This document shows positions 11,847 to 24,600 of a DNA stretch of 64,000 nucleotides, one piece after another; the first letter of the stretch is position 1, and each line of letters opens with the position of its first letter. Position numbers and translations under genes: made by a program. The stretch covers positions 248,001 through 312,000 of the forward strand of contig NW_027488580.1 in assembly GCF_050948215.1 (NCBI RefSeq), given 5' to 3'. The notes beneath the pieces were generated by a model. The model searched no databases. It had not been told where the DNA came from and worked only from the letters and a program-made list of their open reading frames with translations. The stretch is from Halictus rubicundus. Its lineage: Eukaryota > Arthropoda > Insecta > Hymenoptera > Halictidae.

Positions 11847-14740
11847 CCAATCCTCTATCCTATCCTATCCTCTATCCTATCCTATCCTCTATCTGACACT
11901 ATCCTCTAGCCTATCCTATCCTCTATCCTATCCTCTATCCTATCCTATCCTCTATCCTATCCTACCCTCAATCCTATCCTATCCTATGCTCTATCCTATC
12001 CTATCCTCTATCCTATCCTATCCTCTATCCTATCCTATCCTCTATCCTATCCTATCCTCTATCCTATCCTATCCTCTATCCTATCCTATCCTCTATCCTA
12101 TCCTATCCTCTATCCTATCCTATCCTCTATCCTATCCTATCCTCTATCCTATCCTATCCTCTATCTGATCCTATCCTCTAGCCTATCCTATCCTCTATCC
12201 TATCCTATTCTCTATCCTATCCTATCCTCTATCCTATCCTATCCTCTATCGTCTCCTATCCTCTATCCTATCCAATCCCCTATCCAATCCTCTATCCTAT
12301 CGTATCCTGTATAATATCGTATCCTGTATAATATCGTATCCTCTATCATATTCTATCCTCTATCCTATCCTATCCTCTATCATATCCTATTCTCTATCGT
12401 CTCCTGTCCTCTATTCTATCAAATCCCCTATCTTATCCTCTATCGTGTCCTGTCCTCTATCCTATCCAATCCCCTATCCTATCCTCTATCCTATCGTATC
12501 CTCTATAATATCGTAACCTCTATCATATTCTATCCTCTATCCTATAATATCATCTATCCTCTATCCTATCCTATCCTCTATACTATCCTATCCTCTATCC
12601 TATCCTATCGTCTATCCTATCCTATCCTCTATCCTATCCTATCCTCTATCTGATCCTATCCTCTAGCCTATCCTATCCTCTATCCTATCCTATCCTCTAT
12701 AATATCGTATCCTCTATCATATCCTATCCTCTTGCCTATAATATCATCTATCCTATCCTATTCTCTATCCTATCCTATCCTCTATCCTATCCTATCCTCT
12801 ATCGTCTCCTATCCTCTATCCTATCCAATCCCCTATCCAATCCTCTATCCTATCGTATCCTGTATAATATCGTATCCTCTATCATATTCTATCCTCTATC
12901 CTATAATATCATCTATCCTATCCTATCCTCTATCCTATCCTATCCTCTATCTGATCCTATCCTCTAGCCTATCCTATCCTCTATGCTATCCTATCCTCTA
13001 TAATATCGTATCCTCTATCATATCCTATCCTCTTGCCTATAATATCATCTATCCTATCCTATTCTCTATATTATCCTATCCTCTATCCTATCCTATCCTC
13101 TATCGTCTCCTATCCTCTATCCAATCCAATCCTCTATCCTATCCTCTATCCTATCCTCTATCCTATCCTATCCTCTATCCTATCCTCTATCCTGTCCTAT
13201 CCTCTATCCTATCCTATCCTCTATCCTATCCTCTATCCTATCCTATCCTCTATCCTATCCTATCCTCTATCCTATCCTATCCTCTATCCTATCCTATCCT
13301 CTATCCTATCCTATCCTCTATCCTATCCTATCCTCTATCCTATCCTATCCTCTATCCTTTCCTATCCTCTATCCTATCCGTTCCTCTATCCTATCCTATC
13401 CTCTATCCTATCCTATCCTCTATCCTATCCTATCCTCTATCCTATCCTATCCTCTATCCTATCCTATCCTCTATCCTGTCCTGTCCTCTATAATATCGTA
13501 TCCTCTATCATATCCTATCCTCTTTCCTATAATATCATCTATCCTATCCAATCTCTATCGTCTCCTTTCCTCTATCCTATCCAATCCCCTATCTTATCTT
13601 CTATCGTCTCCTGTCCTCTATCCTATCCAATCCCCTATCCTATCCTCTATCGTATCCTATCCTCTATCCTATCCTACCCTCAATCCTATCCTATCCTATG
13701 CTCTATCCTATTCTATACTCTATCCTATCACATCCTCTATCCTATCCTATCCTCTATCCTATCCTATCCTCTATCCTATCCTATCCTCTATCCTATCCTA
13801 TCCTATCCTCTATCCTATCCTCTATCCTATCCTCTATCCTATCCTATCCTCTATCCTATCCTATCCTCTATCCTATCCTATCCGCTATCCTATCATATCC
13901 TCTATCCTATAATATCCTCTATCCTATCCAATCCTCTATCCTATCCTCTATCCTATCCTCTATCCTATCGTATCCTCTATCCTATCCTCTATCCTATCCT
14001 ATCCTCTATCCTAACCTATCCTCTATCCTATCCTATCCTCTATCCTATCCTATCCTCTATCCTATCCTATCCTCAACGTTATCCTATCCTCATTACTATC
14101 CTATACTCCATTATATCCTATCCGCTATCGTATCATATCCTCTATCCTATAATATCCTCTATCCAATCCAATCCTCTATCCTATCCTCTATCCTATCCTC
14201 TATCCTATCCTATCCTATCCTCTATCCTATCCTCTATCCTATCCTCTATCCTCTATCCTATCCTCTATCCTATCCTATCCTCTATCCTATCCTATCCTCT
14301 ATCCTATCCTATCCTCTATCCTAACCTATCCTCTATCCTATCCTATCCTCCATCGTCTCCTATCCTCTATCCTATCCAATCCCCTACCCTATCCTCTATC
14401 CTATCCTATATTCTATCCTATCCAATCCTACAACCTATCCTATCCTCCATCGTCTCCTATCCTCTATCCTATCCAATCCCCTATCCTATCCTCTATCCTA
14501 TCCTATCCTCTATCCTATCCTATCCTTTATCCTATCCTATCCTCTATCCTATCCAATCCTACATCCTATCCTATCCGCTTTGCTATCCATTCCTCGATCC
14601 TATCCTATCCTATCCGCTTTGCTATCCTATCCTCTATCCTATCCTATCCTCTCTCCTATCCTATCCTCCATCGTCACCTATCCTCTATAATATCCAATCC
14701 CCTACCATATCCTCTATCCTATCATATCCTCTATCCTATC
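11847..14740 (+). repeat. 2,876-bp tandem duplication, first copy
   Basis: Landmarks from CTGACACT at 11,893 repeat 2,876 bp downstream at 14,769. CTGATCC 12,165 pairs with 15,041, CTGTCCTGTCC 13,475 with 16,351, and the CTATGCTC landmark at about 13,697 with 16,573. The left edge lies in a 25-bp shared sequence starting CATATCCTCTATCC and ending CCAATCCT (11,830-11,854). The first copy alone carries two private changes near 13,358 and 13,379 (CCTTTCC and CCGTTCC). Confidence 0.9.
13231..13468 (+). repeat. VNTR locus 1, 14 units
   Basis: Same flanks as the run at 4,591, with 14 units. Two of them carry private substitutions (CCTTTCC near 13,358 and CCGTTCC near 13,379). No other copy of the locus has these, so they arose after the block was copied. 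Confidence 0.93.
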
Positions 14741-17616
14741 CAATCCTCTATCCTATCCTATCCTCTATCTGACACTATCCTCTAGCCTATCCTATCCTCT
14801 ATCCTATCCTCTATCCTATCCTATCCTCTATCCTATCCTACCCTCAATCCTATCCTATCCTATGCTCTATCCTATCCTATCCTCTATCCTATCCTATCCT
14901 CTATCCTATCCTATCCTCTATCCTATCCTATCCTCTATCCTATCCTATCCTCTATCCTATCCTATCCTCTATCCTATCCTATCCTCTATCCTATCCTATC
15001 CTCTATCCTATCCTATCCTCTATCCTATCCTATCCTCTATCTGATCCTATCCTCTAGCCTATCCTATCCTCTATCCTATCCTATTCTCTATCCTATCCTA
15101 TCCTCTATCCTATCCTATCCTCTATCGTCTCCTATCCTCTATCCTATCCAATCCCCTATCCAATCCTCTATCCTATCGTATCCTGTATAATATCGTATCC
15201 TGTATAATATCGTATCCTCTATCATATTCTATCCTCTATCCTATCCTATCCTCTATCATATCCTATTCTCTATCGTCTCCTGTCCTCTATTCTATCAAAT
15301 CCCCTATCTTATCCTCTATCGTGTCCTGTCCTCTATCCTATCCAATCCCCTATCCTATCCTCTATCCTATCGTATCCTCTATAATATCGTAACCTCTATC
15401 ATATTCTATCCTCTATCCTATAATATCATCTATCCTCTATCCTATCCTATCCTCTATACTATCCTATCCTCTATCCTATCCTATCGTCTATCCTATCCTA
15501 TCCTCTATCCTATCCTATCCTCTATCTGATCCTATCCTCTAGCCTATCCTATCCTCTATCCTATCCTATCCTCTATAATATCGTATCCTCTATCATATCC
15601 TATCCTCTTGCCTATAATATCATCTATCCTATCCTATTCTCTATCCTATCCTATCCTCTATCCTATCCTATCCTCTATCGTCTCCTATCCTCTATCCTAT
15701 CCAATCCCCTATCCAATCCTCTATCCTATCGTATCCTGTATAATATCGTATCCTCTATCATATTCTATCCTCTATCCTATAATATCATCTATCCTATCCT
15801 ATCCTCTATCCTATCCTATCCTCTATCTGATCCTATCCTCTAGCCTATCCTATCCTCTATGCTATCCTATCCTCTATAATATCGTATCCTCTATCATATC
15901 CTATCCTCTTGCCTATAATATCATCTATCCTATCCTATTCTCTATATTATCCTATCCTCTATCCTATCCTATCCTCTATCGTCTCCTATCCTCTATCCAA
16001 TCCAATCCTCTATCCTATCCTCTATCCTATCCTCTATCCTATCCTATCCTCTATCCTATCCTCTATCCTGTCCTATCCTCTATCCTATCCTATCCTCTAT
16101 CCTATCCTCTATCCTATCCTATCCTCTATCCTATCCTATCCTCTATCCTATCCTATCCTCTATCCTATCCTATCCTCTATCCTATCCTATCCTCTATCCT
16201 ATCCTATCCTCTATCCTATCCTATCCTCTATCCTATCCTATCCTCTATCCTATCCTATCCTCTATCCTATCCTATCCTCTATCCTATCCTATCCTCTATC
16301 CTATCCTATCCTCTATCCTATCCTATCCTCTATCCTATCCTATCCTCTATCCTGTCCTGTCCTCTATAATATCGTATCCTCTATCATATCCTATCCTCTT
16401 TCCTATAATATCATCTATCCTATCCAATCTCTATCGTCTCCTTTCCTCTATCCTATCCAATCCCCTATCTTATCTTCTATCGTCTCCTGTCCTCTATCCT
16501 ATCCAATCCCCTATCCTATCCTCTATCGTATCCTATCCTCTATCCTATCCTACCCTCAATCCTATCCTATCCTATGCTCTATCCTATTCTATACTCTATC
16601 CTATCACATCCTCTATCCTATCCTATCCTCTATCCTATCCTATCCTCTATCCTATCCTATCCTCTATCCTATCCTATCCTATCCTCTATCCTATCCTCTA
16701 TCCTATCCTCTATCCTATCCTATCCTCTATCCTATCCTATCCTCTATCCTATCCTATCCGCTATCCTATCATATCCTCTATCCTATAATATCCTCTATCC
16801 TATCCAATCCTCTATCCTATCCTCTATCCTATCCTCTATCCTATCGTATCCTCTATCCTATCCTCTATCCTATCCTATCCTCTATCCTAACCTATCCTCT
16901 ATCCTATCCTATCCTCTATCCTATCCTATCCTCTATCCTATCCTATCCTCAACGTTATCCTATCCTCATTACTATCCTATACTCCATTATATCCTATCCG
17001 CTATCGTATCATATCCTCTATCCTATAATATCCTCTATCCAATCCAATCCTCTATCCTATCCTCTATCCTATCCTCTATCCTATCCTATCCTATCCTCTA
17101 TCCTATCCTCTATCCTATCCTCTATCCTCTATCCTATCCTCTATCCTATCCTATCCTCTATCCTATCCTATCCTCTATCCTATCCTATCCTCTATCCTAA
17201 CCTATCCTCTATCCTATCCTATCCTCCATCGTCTCCTATCCTCTATCCTATCCAATCCCCTACCCTATCCTCTATCCTATCCTATATTCTATCCTATCCA
17301 ATCCTACAACCTATCCTATCCTCCATCGTCTCCTATCCTCTATCCTATCCAATCCCCTATCCTATCCTCTATCCTATCCTATCCTCTATCCTATCCTATC
17401 CTTTATCCTATCCTATCCTCTATCCTATCCAATCCTACATCCTATCCTATCCGCTTTGCTATCCATTCCTCGATCCTATCCTATCCTATCCGCTTTGCTA
17501 TCCTATCCTCTATCCTATCCTATCCTCTCTCCTATCCTATCCTCCATCGTCACCTATCCTCTATAATATCCAATCCCCTACCATATCCTCTATCCTATCA
17601 TATCCTCTATCCTATC
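14741..17616 (+). repeat. 2,876-bp tandem duplication, second copy
   Basis: This is the downstream copy of the block at 11,847-14,740. At the join (14,723-14,747) the same 25-bp sequence as at 11,830 and 17,599 is present. To its left the sequence follows the block end, to its right the block start, as expected for exchange inside that short homology. One 17-bp unit is missing just after the join. Copy 1 (about 3.2-6.1 kb) has a single version of this block, so the duplication belongs to copy 2 only. Confidence 0.9.
16107..16344 (+). repeat. VNTR locus 1, 14 units
   Basis: Fourteen consensus units with the same flanks, in the second copy of the 2,876-bp duplication. Confidence 0.93.
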
Positions 17617-18699
17617 CAATCCTACATCCTATCCTATCCCCCATCGTCTCCTATCCTCTATCCTAACCTATCCTCTATCCTATCCTATCCTCTATCCTAT
17701 CCTATCCTCTATCCTGTCCTATCCTCTATAATATCGTATCCTCTATCATATCCTATCCTCTATCCTATCCTATCCTCTATCGTATCCTATCCTCTATCCT
17801 ATCCAATCCTCATCCAATCCTATCCGCTATGCTATCCTATCCTCTGTCCTATCCATTCCTATATCCTATCCTCTATCATATCCTATCCTCTTTGCTATAA
17901 TATCATCTATCCTATCCAATCTCTATCGTCCCCTGTCATCTATCCTAGCAAATCCCCAATCTTATCCTGTATCGTCTCCTGCCCTCTATCCTATCCAATC
18001 CCCTATCTTATCTTCTATCGTCTCCTGTCCTCTATCCTATCCAATCCCCTATCCTATCCTCTATCCTAACCTATCCTCTATCCTATCCTATCCTATGCTC
18101 TTTCCTATTCTATACTCTATCCTATCCTATCTTCTATCCTATCCTATCCTCTATCCTATCCTATCCTCTATCCTATCCTATCCTCTATCCTATCCTATCC
18201 TCTATCCTGTCCTATCCTCAATCCTATCCTTTCCTCTATCCTCTCCTATCCTTTATTCTAACCAATCCTCTATCCTATCCTCTATCCTATCCTGTCCTCT
18301 ATCCTATCCTATCCTCCATCGTCTCCTATCCTCTATCCTATCCAATCCCATACCCTATCCTGTATCGTATCCTATCCTCTATCCTATCCAATCCTACATC
18401 CTATCCTATCCTCCATCGTCTCCTATCCTCTATCCTATCCAATCCCCTATCCTATCCTCTATCCTATCCTATCCTCTATCCTATCCTATCCTCTATCCGA
18501 TCCTATCCTCTATCCTATCCTATCCTCTATCCTATCCTATCCTCTATCCTATCCTATCCTCTATCATATTCTATCCTCTTGCCTGTAATATCATCTATCC
18601 TATCCTATTCTCTATCCTTTCCTATCCTCTATCCTATCCTATCCTCTATCCTATCCTATCCTCTATCCTATCCTATCCGCTATCCTATCCTATCCTCTA

Positions 18700-20015
18700 T
18701 CCTATCCTGTACTCTATCCTAACCTATCCTCTATCCTATCCTATTCTCTATCCTATCCTATCCTGAACCCTATCCTATCCTCATTCCTAACCTATACTCC
18801 ATTATATCCTATCCGCTATCCTATCATATCCTCTATCCTATCCTCTATCCTATCCTATCCTCAACCCTATCCTATCCTCATTCCTATCCTATACTCCATT
18901 ATATCCTATCCGCTATCCTATCATATCCTCTATCCTATCCAATCCTCTATCCTATCCTATCCTCTATCCTATCCTATCCTCTATCTGACACTATCCTCTA
19001 GCCTATCCTATCCTCTATCCTATCCTCTATCCTATCCTATCCTCTATCCTATCCTACCCTCAATCCTATCCTAACCTATGCTCTATCCTATCCTATCCTC
19101 TATCCTATCCTATCTTTTATCCTATCCTATCCTCTATCCTATCCGATCCTCTATCCTATCCTATCATCTACCCTATCCTATCCTCTATCTTATCCTATCC
19201 TCTATCCTATCCGATCCTCTATCCTATCCTATCCTCTATCCTATCTTATCCTCTATACTATCCAATCCCCTATCCTATCCTCTATCCAATCCTATCCTCT
19301 ATTCTATCCTATCATCTATCCTATCCTATCCTCTATCCTATCCTATCCTATCCTCTATCCTATCCTGTACTCTATCCTAACCTATCCTCTATCCTATCCT
19401 ATTCTCTATCCTATCCTATCCTGAACCCTATCCTATCCTCATTCCTAACCTATACTCCATTATATCCTATCCGCTATCCTATCATATCCTCTATCCTATC
19501 CTCTATCCTATCCTATCCTCAACCCTATCCTATCCTCATTCCTATCCTATACTCCATTATATCCTATCCGCTATCCTATCATATCCTCTATCCTATCCAA
19601 TCCTCTATCCTATCCTATCCTCTATCCTATCCTATCCTCTATCTGACACTATCCTCTAGCCTATCCTATCCTCTATCCTATCCTCTATCCTATCCTATCC
19701 TCTATCCTATCCTACCCTCAATCCTATCCTAACCTATGCTCTATCCTATCCTATCCTCTATCCTATCCTATCTTTTATCCTATCCTATCCTCTATCCTAT
19801 CCGATCCTCTATCCTATCCTATCATCTACCCTATCCTATCCTCTATCTTATCCTATCCTCTATCCTATCCGATCCTCTATCCTATCCTATCCTCTATCCT
19901 ATCTTATCCTCTATACTATCCAATCCCCTATCCTATCCTCTATCCAATCCTATCCTCTATTCTATCCTATCATCTATCCTATCCTATCCTCTATCCTATC
20001 CTATCCTATCCTCTA
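18700..20015 (+). repeat. 658-bp tandem duplication, copy 2
   Basis: This is the counterpart of the duplication at 7,150-8,465, at offset 11,550. CTGACACT at 18,985 and 19,643 are again 658 bp apart. The duplication therefore predates the larger copy. The homologous place near 35.9-36.2 kb has a single version. Confidence 0.88.
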
Positions 20016-20939
20016 TCCTATCCTATGCTCTATCCTATTCTATACTCTATCCTATCCCATCCTCTATCCTAACCTATCCTCTATCCTATCCTATCCTCTA
20101 TCCTATCCTATCCTGTATCCTATCCTATCCTCTATCCTATCCTATCCTCTATCCTGTCCTATCCTCTATCATATCCTATCCTCTTTCCTATAATATCATC
20201 TATCCTATCCAATCTCTATCGTCTCCTTTCCTATATCCTATCCAATCCCGTATCTTATCTTCTATCGTCTCATGTCCTCTATCCTATCCAATCCCCTATC
20301 CTATCCTCTATCCTATCCTATCCTCTATCCTATCCTACCCTGAATCCTATCCTATGCTCTATCCTATTCTATACTCTATCCTATCACATCCTCTATCCTA
20401 TCCTATCCTCTATCCTATCCTATCCTCTATCCTATCCTATCCTCTATCCTATCCTATCCTCTATCCTATCCTATCCTCTATCCTATCCTATCCTCTATCC
20501 TATCCTATCCTCAATCCTATCCTATCCTCTATCCTATCCTATTCTCTATCCTATCCTATCCTCTATCCAATCCTATCCTTTATCCTATCCTATCCTCTAT
20601 CCTATCCTATCCTCTATCCTATCCTATCCTCTATCCTATCCTATCCTCTATCCTATCTTATCCTCTATACTATCCAATCCCCTATCCTATCCTATATCCA
20701 ATCCTATCCTCTATTCTATCCTATCCTCTATCCTATCCTATTCTCTATCCTATCATCTACCCTATCCTATCCTCTATCCTATCCAATCACCTATCCTATC
20801 CTCTATACGATCCTATCATCTATCCTATCCTATCCTCTACCCTATCCTATCATATCCTCTATCCTATCCAATCCTCTATCCTATCCTCTATCCTATCCTA
20901 TCCTCTATCCTATCCTATCCTCTATCCTATCCTATCCTC

Positions 20940-22420
20940 TATCCTATCCTATCCTCTATCCTATCCTATCCTCTATCCTATCCTATCCTCTATCCTATCC
21001 TATCCTCTATCCTATCCTATCCTCTATCCTATCCTATCCTCTATCCTATCCTATCCTCTATCCAGTCCTATCCTCTATAATATCGTATCCTCTATCATAT
21101 CCTATCCTCTTTCCTATAATATCATCTATCCTATCCAATCTCTATCGTCTCCTTTCCTCTATCCTATCCAATCCCCTATCTTATCTTCTATCGTCTCCTG
21201 TCCTCTATCCTATCCAATCCCCTATCCTATCCTCTGTCCTATCCTATCCGATACTCTATCCTATCCTATTCTCTATAATATCGTATCCTCTATCGTATCC
21301 TATCCTCTTTCCTATAATATCATCTATCCTATCCTATCCTCTATCCTATCCTATCCTATCCTCTATCCTATCCTATCCTCTATCCTATCCTATCCTCTAT
21401 CCTATCCTATCCTCTATCCTATCCTATCCTCTATCCCATCCTATCCTCTATCCTATCATATCCTCTATCCTGTACTATCCTCTATCCTATCCTATCCTAT
21501 CCTCTATCCTATCCAATCCCCTATCCTATCCACTATCCTATCCTATTGTCTATCCTATCATCTACCCTATCCTATCCTCTATCCTTTCCAATCACCTATC
21601 CTATCCTCTATACGATCCTATCCTCTATGCTATCCTATCCTCTACCCTATCTTATCATATCCTCTATCCTATCCAATCCTCTATCCTATCCTATCCTCTA
21701 TCCTATCCTATCCTCTATCCTATCCTATCCTCTATCCTCTCCTATCCTCTATCCTATCCTATCCTCTATCCTATCCTATCCTCTATCCTACCCTATCCTC
21801 TATAATATCCTATCCGCTATCCTATCCTATCCTCTATCCTATCCTATACTCTATCCTAACCTATCCTCTATCCTATCCTATTCTCTATCCTATCCTATCC
21901 TGAACCCTATCCTATCCTCATTCCTAACCTATACTCCATTATATCCTATCCGCTATCCTATCATATCCTCTATCCTATCCTCTATCCTATCCTATCCTCA
22001 ACCCTATCCTATCCTCATTCCTATCCTATACTCCATTATATCCTATCCGCTATCCTATCATATCCTCTATCCTATCCAATCCTCTATCCTATCCTATCCT
22101 CTATCCTATCCTATCCTCTATCTGACACTATCCTCTAGCCTATCCTATCCTCTATCCTATCCTCTATCCTATCCTATCCTCTATCCTATCCTACCCTCAA
22201 TCCTATCCTATCCTATGCTCTATCCTATCCTATCCTCTATCCTATCCTATCCTCTATCCTATCCTATCCTCTATCCTATCCTATCCTCTATCCTATCCTA
22301 TCCTCTATCCTATCCTATCCTCTATCCTATCCTATCCTCTATCCTATCCTATCCTCTATCCTATCCTATCCTCTATCCTATCCTATCCTCTATCCTATCC
22401 TATCCTCTATCCTATCCTAT
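20940..22420 (+). repeat. Higher-order repeat copy 3, start (shortened)
   Basis: From CCAGTCC at 21,062 the order follows 2,176 onward (offset 18,886, then 18,869, then 18,903 at CTGATCC 22,428). The first CCAGTCC subrepeat of copies 1 and 2 is absent, so copy 3 begins one subrepeat shorter. The same short arrangement is found at 37,014-38,391, offset 15,952. Confidence 0.82.
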
Positions 22421-24600
22421 CCTCTATCTGATCCTATCCTCTAGCCTATCCTATCCTCTATCCTATCCTATTCTCTATCCTATCCTATCCTCTATCCTAT
22501 CCAATCCTCTATCGTCTCCTATCCTCTATCCTATCCAATCCCCTATCCAATCCTCTATCCTATCGTATCCTGTATAATATCGTATCCTCTATCATATTCT
22601 ATCCTCTATCCTATCCTATCCTCTATCATATCCTATTCTCTATCGTCTCCTGTCCTCTATTCTATCAAATCCCCTATCTTATCCTCTATCGTGTCCTGTC
22701 CTCTATCCTATCCAATCCCCTATCCTATCCTCTATCCTATCGTATCCTCTATAATATCGTAACCTCTATCATATTCTATCCTCTATCCTATAATATCATC
22801 TATCCTCTATCCTATCCTATCCTCTATACTATCCTATCCTCTATCCTATCCTATACTCTATCCTAACCTATCCTCTATCCTATCCTATTCTCTATCCTAT
22901 CCTATCCTGAACCCTATCCTAACCTCATTCCTAACCTATACTCCATTATATCCTATCCGCTATCCTATCATATCCTCTATCCTATCCTATCCTCTATCCT
23001 ATCCTACCCTCAATCCTATCCTATCCTATGCTCTATCCTATTCTATACTCTATCCTATCCCATCCTCTATCCTAACCTATCCTCTATCCTATCCTATCCT
23101 CTATCCTATCCTATCCTGTATCCTATCCTATCCTCTATCCTATCCTCTATCCTATCCTATCCTCTATCCTGTCCTATCCTCTATAATATCGTATCCTCTA
23201 TCATATCCTATCCTCTTTCCTATAATATCATCTATCCTATCCAATCTCTATCGTCTCCTTTCCTATATCCTATCCAATCCCGTATCTTATCTTCTATCGT
23301 CTCCTGTCCTCTATCCTATCCAATCCCCTATCCTATCCTCTATCCTATCCTATCCTCTATCCTATCCTACCCTCAATCCTATCCTATGCTCTATCCTATT
23401 CTATACTCTATCCTATCACATCCTCTATCCTATCCTATCCTCTATCCTATCCTATCCTCTATCCTATCCTATCCTCTATCCTATCCTATCCTCTATCCTA
23501 TCCTATCCTCTATCTGATCCTATCCTCTAGCCTATCCTATCCTCTATCCTATCCTATTCTCTATCCTATCCTATCCTCTATCCTATCCAATCCTCTATCG
23601 TCTCCTATCCTCTATCCTATCCAATCCCCTATCCAATCCTCTATCCTATCGTATCCTGTATAATATCGTATCCTCTATCATATTCTATCCTCTATCCTAT
23701 CCTATCCTCTATCATATCCTATTCTCTATCGTCTCCTGTCCTCTATTCTATCAAATCCCCTATCTTATCCTCTATCGTGTCCTGTCCTCTATCCTATCCA
23801 ATCCCCTATCCTATCCTCTATCCTATCGTATCCTCTATAATATCGTAACCTCTATCATATTCTATCCTCTATCCTATAATATCATCTATCCTCTATCCTA
23901 TCCTATCCTCTATACTATCCTATCCTCTATCCTATCCTATACTCTATCCTAACCTATCCTCTATCCTATCCTATTCTCTATCCTATCCTATCCTGAACCC
24001 TATCCTAACCTCATTCCTAACCTATACTCCATTATATCCTATCCGCTATCCTATCATATCCTCTATCCTATCCTATCCTCTATCCTATCCTACCCTCAAT
24101 CCTATCCTATCCTATGCTCTATCCTATTCTATACTCTATCCTATCCCATCCTCTATCCTAACCTATCCTCTATCCTATCCTATCCTCTATCCTATCCTAT
24201 CCTGTATCCTATCCTATCCTCTATCCTATCCTCTATCCTATCCTATCCTCTATCCTGTCCTATCCTCTATAATATCGTATCCTCTATCATATCCTATCCT
24301 CTTTCCTATAATATCATCTATCCTATCCAATCTCTATCGTCTCCTTTCCTATATCCTATCCAATCCCGTATCTTATCTTCTATCGTCTCCTGTCCTCTAT
24401 CCTATCCAATCCCCTATCCTATCCTCTATCCTATCCTATCCTCTATCCTATCCTACCCTCAATCCTATCCTATGCTCTATCCTATTCTATACTCTATCCT
24501 ATCACATCCTCTATCCTATCCTATCCTCTATCCTATCCTATCCTCTATCCTATCCTATCCTCTATCCTATCCTATCCTCTATCCTATCCTATCCTCTATC
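22420..24600 (+). repeat. 1,086-bp tandem duplication
   Basis: CTGATCC at 22,428 and 23,514, CCAATCCTC at 22,501 and 23,587, and CTGAACCC at 22,907 and 23,993 are all 1,086 bp apart. Both repeats contain the same chimeric join: a cassette like 3.5-4.0 kb is followed directly by a CTGAACCC/ATTATATCC module. The chimera therefore existed before this duplication. Confidence 0.9.

Larger units (their letters stand above)
9340..20940 (+). repeat. Higher-order repeat copy 2, enlarged to about 11.6 kb
   Basis: This copy parallels copy 1 but is longer. The offset from copy 1 starts at 8,640, rises to 8,674 at 13,475, to 11,550 after the internal 2,876-bp duplication (CTTTCC landmark near 6,545 pairs with 18,095), and to 11,601 at the next CCAGTCC (9,461 pairs with 21,062). 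The sum 8,640 + 2,876 + 85 equals 11,601, so beyond the duplication the growth is exactly five 17-bp units. The copy therefore gained length by one large and several unit-sized tandem gains. Confidence 0.88.
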
